This document shows positions 1 through 5,349 of a DNA stretch of 5,349 nt, one piece after another (position 1 is the stretch's first letter; each line of letters starts with the position of its first letter). The translations under genes were made by a program, and so were the position numbers. Origin of the DNA: Alkalimonas sp. (GTDB taxonomy: Bacteria; Pseudomonadota; Gammaproteobacteria; Enterobacterales; Alteromonadaceae). The stretch lies in assembly GCA_007117525.1 (NCBI GenBank), contig SKGJ01000210.1, forward strand, positions 1 through 5,349, read 5' to 3'. Under the pieces are notes generated by a model, which had not been told where the DNA came from, searched no databases, and saw only the letters and a program-made list of their open reading frames with translations.

Positions 1-456
<456 letters not shown>

Positions 457-460
457 GTCT

Positions 461-464
461 GGAG
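461..464 (+). promoter_or_regulatory. Ribosome binding site that decides the roxA start
   Basis: GGAG lies 6 bases upstream of the ATG at 471, in the short gap after the purB stop codon. The alternative in-frame TTG at 453 is preceded by GTCTGCC, which is not Shine-Dalgarno-like. This makes the 384-residue product more likely than the 390-residue one. Confidence 0.7.
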
Positions 465-470
465 CAACCG

Positions 471-1625
471 ATGTATCAGCTGGATTTAGCAAGCCTGAGC
501 CTCGAGCAGTTCCTGGCCGAGTACTGGCAAAAAAAGCCGTTGCTGATCAAGGGCGGCTTTCAAAACTTCCAGGACCCGCTTTCGGCGGATGAGCTGGCCG
601 GACTGGCGTTGGATGAGCAGGTCGATGCCCGTTTAATTCAGCGCAGCGAAGGAAGCTGGCAACTGGATGAAGGTCCCTTTGAGCACTTTGAAGGCTATGG
701 TGAGCAAGACTGGACCTTGCTGGTGCAGGCAGTGGATCACTGGCATCCGGCTGCAGCCACCTTGCTGGAGCCTTTTCGCTTTATTCCAAACTGGCGTATT
801 GACGATTTGATGGTCAGCTTTTCAACGCCAGGTGGTGGTGTCGGCCCGCATTTGGATCAGTACGATGTCTTTATCATTCAGGGCATGGGCAAACGGCGCT
901 GGCGGGTCGGCATGCCCGATGCCAGCCTGGAGCAGTTCTGTCCCCACCCCAGGCTGCTGCAGGTCAGCGACTTTCAGGCTTGCATTGATGCCGTGATGGA
1001 ACCCGGCGATATACTGTACATCCCACCGGGCTGCCCACACGATGGAATCGCCCTGGAGCCCAGCCTGAATTACTCCGTTGGCTTTCGGGCACCGGCACAA
1101 AAAGATCTTTTCGGTGGCCTGGCCGATTACCTGCTGGACTTTCAAATCGATGGAGAACGCTTCAGCGATCCGGGTCGTTTGGCCAGCGAGTCACCCGGCG
1201 CCATTCAGGGACGCGATCTGGCGGAAATCCGGCAGCTGATGCAAGCAATGCTGAGCGATGATGACTTAATCAGCCACTGGTTTGGCAGCTACATCAGTCA
1301 GGCCAAGCGCGAACTGGACTTGCAGGAGCCCGAACCGCATTATCAGGCAGAGGAAATTGCCGAGTATCTGGAAGAAGGCTCGGTGCTGGGCCGTCTGGGT
1401 GGGCTTCGTTGCTGTTATCAGCAGTTGGATGCAAACGCGGATGTGCAGCTTTTTATCAATGGCGATCGCTTTCCGTTGCCAGCGACTGAACTTACCACCG
1501 CCCGGCTGTTAACCGACCAGCCTCAACTGGATGAAGCGGCCTGCCGACACCTGGTGCAAACTCCTGAGCGTCTGGGGTTTATCACCCAGCTCATCAACCA
1601 GGGGTACTGGTACTTTATCGAATAA
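471..1625 (+). CDS. roxA: 50S ribosomal protein L16 arginine 3-hydroxylase (cupin/JmjC-type oxygenase RoxA/YcfD)
   Basis: RoxA is a cytoplasmic Fe(II)- and 2-oxoglutarate-dependent oxygenase that hydroxylates a conserved arginine of ribosomal protein L16 (Arg81 in E. coli). From the ATG at 471 the protein has 384 residues, against 373 for E. coli YcfD as recalled. The JmjC/cupin core is plain. GGGVGPHLDQYDVFIIQG carries the iron ligands His127 and Asp129, and PPGCPHDG supplies the third ligand, His190. Arg142 in GKRRWRV aligns with the 2-oxoglutarate-binding arginine of YcfD. NYSVGFRAP follows the core, and the C-terminal domain ends in the typical NQGYWYFIE. The start at 471 is preferred over an in-frame TTG at 453 because GGAG at 461-464 sits 6 bases before the ATG and because MYQLDL lines up with the E. 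coli start (MEYQLTL). The TTG would overlap the purB stop and has no ribosome site. All key residues are present, so the enzyme should be active. Confidence 0.95.
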   Translation: MYQLDLASLSLEQFLAEYWQKKPLLIKGGFQNFQDPLSADELAGLALDEQVDARLIQRSEGSWQLDEGPFEHFEGYGEQDWTLLVQAVDHWHPAAATLLEPFRFIPNWRIDDLMVSFSTPGGGVGPHLDQYDVFIIQGMGKRRWRVGMPDASLEQFCPHPRLLQVSDFQACIDAVMEPGDILYIPPGCPHDGIALEPSLNYSVGFRAPAQKDLFGGLADYLLDFQIDGERFSDPGRLASESPGAIQGRDLAEIRQLMQAMLSDDDLISHWFGSYISQAKRELDLQEPEPHYQAEEIAEYLEEGSVLGRLGGLRCCYQQLDANADVQLFINGDRFPLPATELTTARLLTDQPQLDEAACRHLVQTPERLGFITQLINQGYWYFIE

Positions 1626-1634
1626 GCCGATACA

Positions 1635-1660
1635 ACAAAGCCGCCTATTGGCGGCTTTGT
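1635..1660. terminator. Hairpin between convergent roxA and DUF4826 gene, probable bidirectional terminator
   Basis: A perfect 11-bp stem has the left arm ACAAAGCCGCC (1635-1645), the loop TATT and the right arm GGCGGCTTTGT (1650-1660). It starts 9 bases after the roxA stop and ends 16 bases before the stop of the converging gene, which is the expected place for a shared terminator. The U-rich part is short and lies within the stem itself (CTTTGT). Neither strand has a clean T run after the hairpin, so termination could be incomplete. Confidence 0.7.
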
Positions 1661-1676
1661 ACAGTTGGCGTTACAA

Positions 1677-2093
1677 CTAGGCCTGAGCTTGCTCCTGCCA
1701 CAGCGTTTCATTGTTGTACAAATCGTAGAGCCCGTGAGCTCGGTGAATCAATAAGTTCGCAAAATCTTGTTGCGTCTTGTCGGTGGGTTGTGCATCCAAA
1801 ATTTGTTGTGCTTTCAACTGCCAATGCAGCGAAAATGCACGAATGGCATCCTTGGCATCGGTCGCGACACTCAGCGCCATGTGATCACTGGGCAAATCTC
1901 CGGTTAACACCCAATACTCTTTGCGATCCTGACTTTTTATCCGCCATAACGCCATCAGCGGAATCAAATAACGCGACTCTTTCGTCACGACCTGATCCGG
2001 TAAAATGCCCTTCGAGGCCAAATACTCATTGGCTTTTTGGAACTGACTGCGTACCCACTCGCTTTGTTGTTGCTCGGTTAATTGCTCACTCAT
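1677..2093 (-). CDS. DUF4826-family protein of unknown function
   Basis: This gene encodes a 138-residue soluble protein with no signal peptide or membrane segment. I recognise it as DUF4826-like from the N-terminal WVRSQFQKANEYLASKGI, then ESRYLIPLMALWRIK and YWVLTGDLPSDH, and a middle block with FSLHWQLKAQQ. The family occurs in Alteromonadales/Vibrio-type gammaproteobacteria and has no assigned function that I know of. The N-terminus is glutamine-rich (SEQLTEQQQSEW), and a second half rich in Q, A and D looks helical. No catalytic motif is obvious. The ATG at 2091-2093 is the first possible start, because an in-frame TAA lies three codons upstream (2100-2102). Its ribosome site is poor (AAGCAG at best). 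The gene is alone on its strand, divergent from the dehydrogenase and convergent with roxA, so context gives little help. The family call is from memory of the pattern; that it is a real gene is well supported by a promoter, a terminator and conserved-looking sequence. Confidence 0.8.
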   Translation of the reverse strand: MSEQLTEQQQSEWVRSQFQKANEYLASKGILPDQVVTKESRYLIPLMALWRIKSQDRKEYWVLTGDLPSDHMALSVATDAKDAIRAFSLHWQLKAQQILDAQPTDKTQQDFANLLIHRAHGLYDLYNNETLWQEQAQA

Positions 2094-2125
2094 TACTGCT
2101 TATCTGTCTGATTAAACCAAGCCCT

Positions 2126-2154
2126 ACTCTATGCCAGGCTGCAGCCACAATCAA
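2126..2154 (-). promoter_or_regulatory. Putative sigma70-like promoter of the DUF4826 gene
   Basis: Read on the minus strand, TTGATT (-35, at 2149-2154) and TAGAGT (-10, at 2126-2131) are separated by exactly 17 bases. Each box matches the sigma70 consensus at 4 of 6 positions, with the important TTG and the first and last bases of the -10 kept. Transcription would start near 2119, leaving a leader of about 26 bases before the ATG at 2093. Confidence 0.45.
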
Positions 2155-2175
2155 GCCTGAAATTGAAGCAGGATG

Positions 2176-2187
2176 ATTGTCGACAAT
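2176..2187. promoter_or_regulatory. 12-bp perfect palindrome, possible operator
   Basis: ATTGTCGACAAT is a perfect palindrome about 22 bases upstream of the -35 box proposed for the minus-strand gene. The TTGTCGACAA core resembles the short symmetric half-sites bound by several GntR-family repressors, but I cannot assign a regulator. A perfect 12-bp palindrome is expected about 0.06 times by chance in a region of this length, so it is suggestive rather than proven. Confidence 0.35.
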
Positions 2188-2191
2188 TGCC

Positions 2192-2202
2192 TGGTCTGAC
2201 CA
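2192..2202. repeat. Short dyad TGGTC-T-GACCA
   Basis: Five-base arms TGGTC (2192-2196) and GACCA (2198-2202) flank one central base, 4 bases after the ATTGTCGACAAT palindrome. A third TGGTC copy occurs at 2212-2216. It could be part of a composite operator, but arms this short arise easily by chance. Confidence 0.2.
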
Positions 2203-2221
2203 AAGGAAAAATGGTCGCTGC

Positions 2222-2237
2222 ACTGGCGTAACCCAGT
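2222..2237. repeat. Dyad ACTGG-N6-CCAGT, related to the 2275-2295 repeat
   Basis: Five-base arms ACTGG (2222-2226) and CCAGT (2233-2237) flank a 6-base spacer. The centre, GGCGTAACC, differs by one base from the GGCATAACC centre of the inverted repeat 56 bases downstream. The pair may be two copies of one operator at roughly the same face of the helix. The match is short, so confidence is low. Confidence 0.25.
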
Positions 2238-2243
2238 CTGAAA

Positions 2244-2252
2244 TGATACATT
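2244..2252 (+). promoter_or_regulatory. Weak extended -10 candidate for the amino acid dehydrogenase gene
   Basis: TGATACATT has the TGn extension followed by TACATT, which matches TATAAT at 4 of 6 positions. No convincing -35 box lies 16 to 18 bases upstream (TGGCGT is the best available), so an activator or the extended -10 would have to compensate. Transcription would start near 2259, inside the TTGCGC/GCGCAA dyad, which would suit repression by a protein bound there. No better promoter for this gene was found in the intergenic region. Confidence 0.2.
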
Positions 2253-2263
2253 GCGCAGCGCAA
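2251..2263. promoter_or_regulatory. Inverted repeat TTGCGC-A-GCGCAA, possible operator
   Basis: Two perfect 6-base arms (2251-2256 and 2258-2263) flank a single A. The dyad overlaps the end of the weak -10 candidate and the predicted start of transcription of the dehydrogenase gene. That is a usual position for a repressor site. The binding protein is unknown. Confidence 0.3.
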
Positions 2264-2274
2264 AAATCGGTCTG

Positions 2275-2295
2275 TTGCATGGCATAACCATGCAA
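2275..2295. promoter_or_regulatory. Inverted repeat with 8-base arms upstream of the dehydrogenase gene
   Basis: The arms TTGCATGG (2275-2282) and CCATGCAA (2288-2295) are perfect complements around a 5-base CATAA spacer. The element ends 34 bases before the GTG start. It may be an operator read as DNA or a small hairpin in the leader RNA. Its core GGCATAACC recurs as GGCGTAACC at 2225-2233, inside a smaller dyad, which favours a protein-binding site over a terminator. No T run follows it. Confidence 0.4.
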
Positions 2296-2318
2296 AGAAC
2301 CATCCTATTTATGCCAGC

Positions 2319-2324
2319 GGAGAG
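2319..2324 (+). promoter_or_regulatory. Ribosome binding site for the GTG start of the dehydrogenase
   Basis: GGAGAG at 2319-2324 is 5 bases before the GTG at 2330. No in-frame ATG exists before codon 65, and the nearby ATG at 2311 is in another frame, so this site fixes the start at the GTG. Confidence 0.7.
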
Positions 2325-2329
2325 TCAAA

Positions 2330-3370
2330 GTGGCCGTATTCAATCACCCAGAGTTTGATCAACATGAACAAGTCGTCTTTTGCAGTGATGAGGCAACCGG
2401 CTTAAAAGCCATTATTGCTGTACACAGCACCGCCTTAGGGCCCGCTGTGGGCGGCTGTCGTTTATGGAATTATGCCAGCGACGAAGAAGCCATTCGCGAT
2501 GTGCTGCGCTTGTCCAAAGGCATGACCTACAAAAATGCCATGGCGGGCCTGCCAATTGGTGGTGGTAAGTCGGTTATTATTGGTGATGCGAAAACCATCA
2601 AATCAGAAGCTTTATTCCGGGCTTTTGGCCGTCACTTGCACCGCTTGGGTGGCAGCTACTACAGCGCCGAAGACGTCAATATCACCACCGGTGATATTAT
2701 GCAGGTCAATCAGGAGACCCCCTTTGTCGCAGGCTTGGAAGGCAAAAGTGGCAATCCTGGCCCATTTACTGCTCTTGGCACCTACCAAGGGATCCGAGCC
2801 GCCGCCAAACACCGCTTTGGTGTCGATTCATTGCAGGGCTTAAAAGTGGCCGTGCAGGGGCTGGGCAGTGTGGGTTTCTATCTGTGTGAGCACCTGCACA
2901 GTGAAGGGGCCGAGCTGTTTGTCACCGACATCAATGCGCAAGCCATTGAACGTGCCGTGAGTCAGTTCGGAGCTACTGCAGTAGCCTTGGATGACATCTA
3001 TGCGCAGGATGTCGACATTTATGCGCCTTGCGCCTTAGGCGCAACCTTGAATGATGACACCATCCCACAACTGAAGGCCAAAGTGGTCGCAGGTTGTGCC
3101 AACAACCAGCTGCAGCAATCCCGACATGGTGAGCAGCTGCGTGAGCGCGGTATTCTGTACGCTCCTGACTACGTGATCAATGCCGGCGGTATTATCAATG
3201 TCTACATGGAAATGCGGCCGGAAGGTTACAACGCCGATGACGCCACCGCCAAGGTCAATCGGATCTACGACACCTTGCTGCAGATTTTCCAGCGCGCAGA
3301 AACCGAGCAACAATCCACCCATCTGGTGGCCGATCTGATGGCCCAGGAAATTATTACCAAAGGCCGTTAA
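2330..3370 (+). CDS. ldh: Leucine/valine-type Glu/Leu/Phe/Val dehydrogenase, NAD-dependent
   Basis: This enzyme oxidatively deaminates branched-chain amino acids (leucine, valine, isoleucine) to 2-oxo acids with NAD+, the first step of their catabolism in the cytoplasm. The 346-residue length fits the leucine dehydrogenase branch rather than glutamate dehydrogenases (about 420-450). The N-terminal catalytic domain has LGPAVGGCR (36-44), MTYKNAMAGLPIGGGKS with Lys68 and Lys80, and AEDV with Asp115, the family's catalytic set. The Rossmann domain has GLGSVG (177-182) followed by Asp200 at the end of the second strand, which favours NAD over NADP. VVAGCANNQL (252-261) and the PDYVINAGG block (279-287) close the active site. 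The N-terminus MAVFNHPEFD looks native, and the GTG start has a good ribosome site. It is transcribed alone, divergent from the DUF4826 gene. Exact preference (Leu, Val or Phe) cannot be read from the sequence; the symbol ldh (leucine dehydrogenase) is therefore tentative, while the family is certain. Confidence 0.92.
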   Translation: MAVFNHPEFDQHEQVVFCSDEATGLKAIIAVHSTALGPAVGGCRLWNYASDEEAIRDVLRLSKGMTYKNAMAGLPIGGGKSVIIGDAKTIKSEALFRAFGRHLHRLGGSYYSAEDVNITTGDIMQVNQETPFVAGLEGKSGNPGPFTALGTYQGIRAAAKHRFGVDSLQGLKVAVQGLGSVGFYLCEHLHSEGAELFVTDINAQAIERAVSQFGATAVALDDIYAQDVDIYAPCALGATLNDDTIPQLKAKVVAGCANNQLQQSRHGEQLRERGILYAPDYVINAGGIINVYMEMRPEGYNADDATAKVNRIYDTLLQIFQRAETEQQSTHLVADLMAQEIITKGR

Positions 3371-3385
3371 GGTTTTTTACTGTTG

Positions 3386-3419
3386 CATTAAAAAAGGACC
3401 TTGCGGTCCTTTTTTAATG
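3386..3419. terminator. Strong bidirectional intrinsic terminator between dehydrogenase and fadE
   Basis: A perfect 15-bp stem runs CATTAAAAAAGGACC (3386-3400), loop TTGC, then GGTCCTTTTTTAATG (3405-3419). The GGACC/GGTCC core is flanked by six A bases on the left and six T bases on the right, so each strand reads as a hairpin followed by a U run. It starts 15 bases after the dehydrogenase stop and ends 8 bases before the fadE stop codon, serving both convergent genes. Confidence 0.92.
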
Positions 3420-3427
3420 GCTGGATG

Positions 3428-5349
3428 TTACAACTCACCAGGTTTGAAACTGTCCACACTGATGGCTTCAAAACGCAGCTTGTTCATATGATGCAGTTGC
3501 TCGGCTTGCTCTGCTGTCACTATGCCTGCCGCTTCTGCTTCGGTAATGGCTTGCTCCATCGGCACCTTACGGCTGATTTTGCCTTCGCGCTGAGCCAGCA
3601 AAATGGCTTTCAGTTGTGGCTGCGCCTGCACCATCTCCACAAAGGCTTGTTCCATCAACCCGGTCGGGTCGTTTTCACCCTCGCCAATGTAGCACAAGTG
3701 AGTCAAGCGATCGCGGATCACCCCTGGCTTCGATAAAGCCTCACAGATATCGATACAGATGTCATCGGCTGGCATCTTGTAACCAATGCCGAAAGGGAAG
3801 ATCAACCGTTTTAACAACACCGCCACCACCCGGGCCGGGAAGTTGGCAAAGAAGCCATCAAAGGCGCGCCCTATTTCAGCCAAAGAACGTTGCAGGTTGT
3901 AGTGCACAAAAGGCAGATCAGCCTGTTGACGACCGTTGTCTTCGTAAAACTTCAACACCGCAGATGCCAGATACAAATGACTTAAGACGTCTCCCAGGCG
4001 GGCAGACAACATCTCTTTGCGCTTTAAATCGCCGCCCATCATCAACATGGAAACATCCGCCGTTAAGGCCAACGCCCGGCTCATTCGGCTTAACTGCTTG
4101 TAATAGCGTGCAGTTTCTCCAGCCATTGGGCTCTTGTTAAAACCAGCTGCCGTCAGCCCCTGCCACAAGCAACTGAAGGTATTACCAAGTGCAAAGCCAA
4201 CATGACGCAACAGCAAACCATCAAATTGTTTTAAACCTTCGTCAGCATCGGGGTTGGCAGCCGCTTGCAGCTCTGCCAATACGTATGGATGACAACGGGT
4301 CGCCCCCTGACCAAAAATCATCAGATTGCGGGTCAGGATGTTGGCACCTTCCACCGTAATGGAGATGGGTACCCCCATGTAGCCATGCGCCAGGTAATTC
4401 TTTGGCCCCAATTGAATGGCACGGCCAGCATGAATGTCAAAGGCATCGTTTAAAATGGTGCGGGACATCTCGGTCATGTGGTATTTGGCAATGGCCGTAA
4501 CCACACCCGGGCTTAGTTTTAAGTCGATGGCACCGGCTGTCATCACCCGCATCGCTTCAAGACCATAGGTCAAACCGCCAATCCGGGCAAAAGACTCCTG
4601 CACTCCTTCAAACTTGCCAATCGACAAGCCAAACTGCTGCCGCACATAACTGTAAGCCCCGGTCATCCGGCTGGCCAGGTGCCCTGTCGCTGTAGCCAGG
4701 GCTGGCAGCGAAATGCCACGGCCAGCAGATAAACACTCAACCAGCATGCGCCAGCCTCGGCCAGCATAGTCTGGACCACCGATGATCCACTCCAACGGAA
4801 TAAACACATCCTTGCCATAGGTGGTGCCATTCATAAAGGCCATCCCCATCGGGAAGTGACGATCACCGATTTCAACGCCCGGGTGCGAGGTTGGGATCAA
4901 AGCACAGGTGATGCCAATGTCTTTTTTATCCCCCAGAATGCCATCCGGATCCGTCAGCTTGAATGCCAAGCCCAGCACGGAAGCAACGGGAGCAAGGGTG
5001 ATGTAACGCTTGTCCCAGTTAAGACGAATACCCACCACTTCCTTGCCTTCATGCTCTGCGCGGCAGATCACACCTGTATCTGGAATACCGCCGGCATCGG
5101 AGCCAGCCTCAGGCCCGGTCAGGGCAAAACAAGGCACATCGCGGCCATCGGCCAGCCTTGGCAACCAGTAATCTTTTTGTTCGTCGGTACCATAGTGCAT
5201 CAACAGCTCACCTGGCCCCAAAGAGTTTGGTACCATCACGGTGACTGCAGCCGTCAGGCTTCGGCTGGCAATCCGCGATACAATGGTGGAGTTGGCAATC
5301 GCCGAAAAACCACGACCACCGTAACTTTTCGGGATAATCATGGCAAAAA
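3428..5349 (-). CDS. fadE: Acyl-CoA dehydrogenase FadE, C-terminal part (5' end outside window)
   Basis: FadE is the FAD-dependent acyl-CoA dehydrogenase that begins each round of aerobic fatty-acid beta-oxidation by making trans-2-enoyl-CoA. The window holds 639 codons plus the TAA stop at 3428-3430. The frame stays open through the window edge (FFA precedes MIIPKSYGG), so the ATG at 5341 is internal. E. coli FadE has 814 residues, so about 150-180 N-terminal residues, including the usual membrane-associated segment, are missing. Counting from that internal Met, CFALTGPEAGSDAG (71-84) is the FAD/substrate signature, NWDKRYITLAPVASVLGLAF (108-127) is typical of the bacterial long form, and ITVEGANILTRNLMIFGQGA (328-347) carries Glu331 in the position of the FadE catalytic base. 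From about residue 350 the C-terminal domain found only in FadE-type enzymes (DUF1974) follows, with DVSMLMMGGDLKRKEMLSARLGD. The end, ISVDSFKPGEL, matches the FadE tail. Its promoter lies outside the window. Confidence 0.96.
   Translation of the reverse strand, partial: FAMIIPKSYGGRGFSAIANSTIVSRIASRSLTAAVTVMVPNSLGPGELLMHYGTDEQKDYWLPRLADGRDVPCFALTGPEAGSDAGGIPDTGVICRAEHEGKEVVGIRLNWDKRYITLAPVASVLGLAFKLTDPDGILGDKKDIGITCALIPTSHPGVEIGDRHFPMGMAFMNGTTYGKDVFIPLEWIIGGPDYAGRGWRMLVECLSAGRGISLPALATATGHLASRMTGAYSYVRQQFGLSIGKFEGVQESFARIGGLTYGLEAMRVMTAGAIDLKLSPGVVTAIAKYHMTEMSRTILNDAFDIHAGRAIQLGPKNYLAHGYMGVPISITVEGANILTRNLMIFGQGATRCHPYVLAELQAAANPDADEGLKQFDGLLLRHVGFALGNTFSCLWQGLTAAGFNKSPMAGETARYYKQLSRMSRALALTADVSMLMMGGDLKRKEMLSARLGDVLSHLYLASAVLKFYEDNGRQQADLPFVHYNLQRSLAEIGRAFDGFFANFPARVVAVLLKRLIFPFGIGYKMPADDICIDICEALSKPGVIRDRLTHLCYIGEGENDPTGLMEQAFVEMVQAQPQLKAILLAQREGKISRKVPMEQAITEAEAAGIVTAEQAEQLHHMNKLRFEAISVDSFKPGEL

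Noticed and set aside
822..1145. A 107-codon minus-strand open frame opposite the roxA catalytic core.
   Set aside because: It is a mirror of the conserved cupin region and its product resembles no family.
1790..2176. A 128-codon plus-strand open frame opposite the DUF4826 gene.
   Set aside because: Its composition is unusual (rich in H, S, P and C), with no ribosome site, and it is antisense to a better-supported gene.
2086..2295. A 69-codon minus-strand open frame (start ATG at 2293-2295) that overlaps the DUF4826 start by eight bases (ATGAGTGA), as in translational coupling.
   Set aside because: Its product shows no recognisable pattern, it covers the promoter and dyads of the control region, its ATG lies inside an inverted repeat, and no good ribosome site precedes it. 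The overlap is most likely chance.
2275..2295. Reading the 8-base inverted repeat as an attenuator terminator for the dehydrogenase.
   Set aside because: No T run follows the hairpin and no leader peptide rich in Leu, Val or Ile is encoded upstream.
3616..4140. A 174-codon plus-strand open frame opposite fadE, long enough to look like a gene.
   Set aside because: It is rich in P, S, R and C as expected from an antisense shadow, and fadE coding on the other strand is beyond doubt.
2330..5349. The dehydrogenase and fadE as a single catabolic operon.
   Set aside because: They are on opposite strands and meet tail to tail at a strong terminator.

Overview
This window reads as ordinary chromosomal DNA of a gammaproteobacterium. 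PurB, RoxA and FadE are close to the Escherichia coli proteins as I remember them. A DUF4826-type protein plus a leucine/valine-type amino acid dehydrogenase points towards the marine/aquatic Alteromonadales side (Shewanella, Idiomarina, Rheinheimera/Alishewanella-like) rather than the enterics. The genus is inferred from recalled protein resemblance, not from a search. I see no mobile element, CRISPR array, tRNA or rRNA.

Layout. Positions 1-456 hold the 3' third of purB (adenylosuccinate lyase, plus strand). After 14 bases comes roxA (471-1625, plus), an Fe(II)/2-oxoglutarate oxygenase that hydroxylates ribosomal protein L16. A hairpin (1635-1660) separates roxA from a convergent small gene for a DUF4826 protein (1677-2093, minus). 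The next 236 bases (2094-2329) form a divergent control region. It holds a good sigma70-like promoter for the minus-strand gene and several inverted repeats on the side of the plus-strand gene. Then comes a 346-residue Leu/Val-type NAD-dependent amino acid dehydrogenase (2330-3370, plus, GTG start). A perfect 15-bp bidirectional terminator hairpin (3386-3419) follows. The window ends in the 3' part of fadE (3428-5349, minus), whose N-terminus lies outside.

How the genes fit together. purB and roxA look like one transcription unit joining purine synthesis to a ribosome-modifying enzyme. The dehydrogenase (branched-chain amino acid deamination) and FadE (first step of fatty-acid beta-oxidation) are both catabolic genes that feed acyl-CoA pathways, but they are convergent and separated by a strong terminator, so they are not co-transcribed.

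No previously undescribed system is evident. The parts most worth a second look are the dyad-rich region upstream of the dehydrogenase, with its two related GGCRTAACC dyads and a 12-bp palindrome, and the uncharacterised DUF4826 gene.
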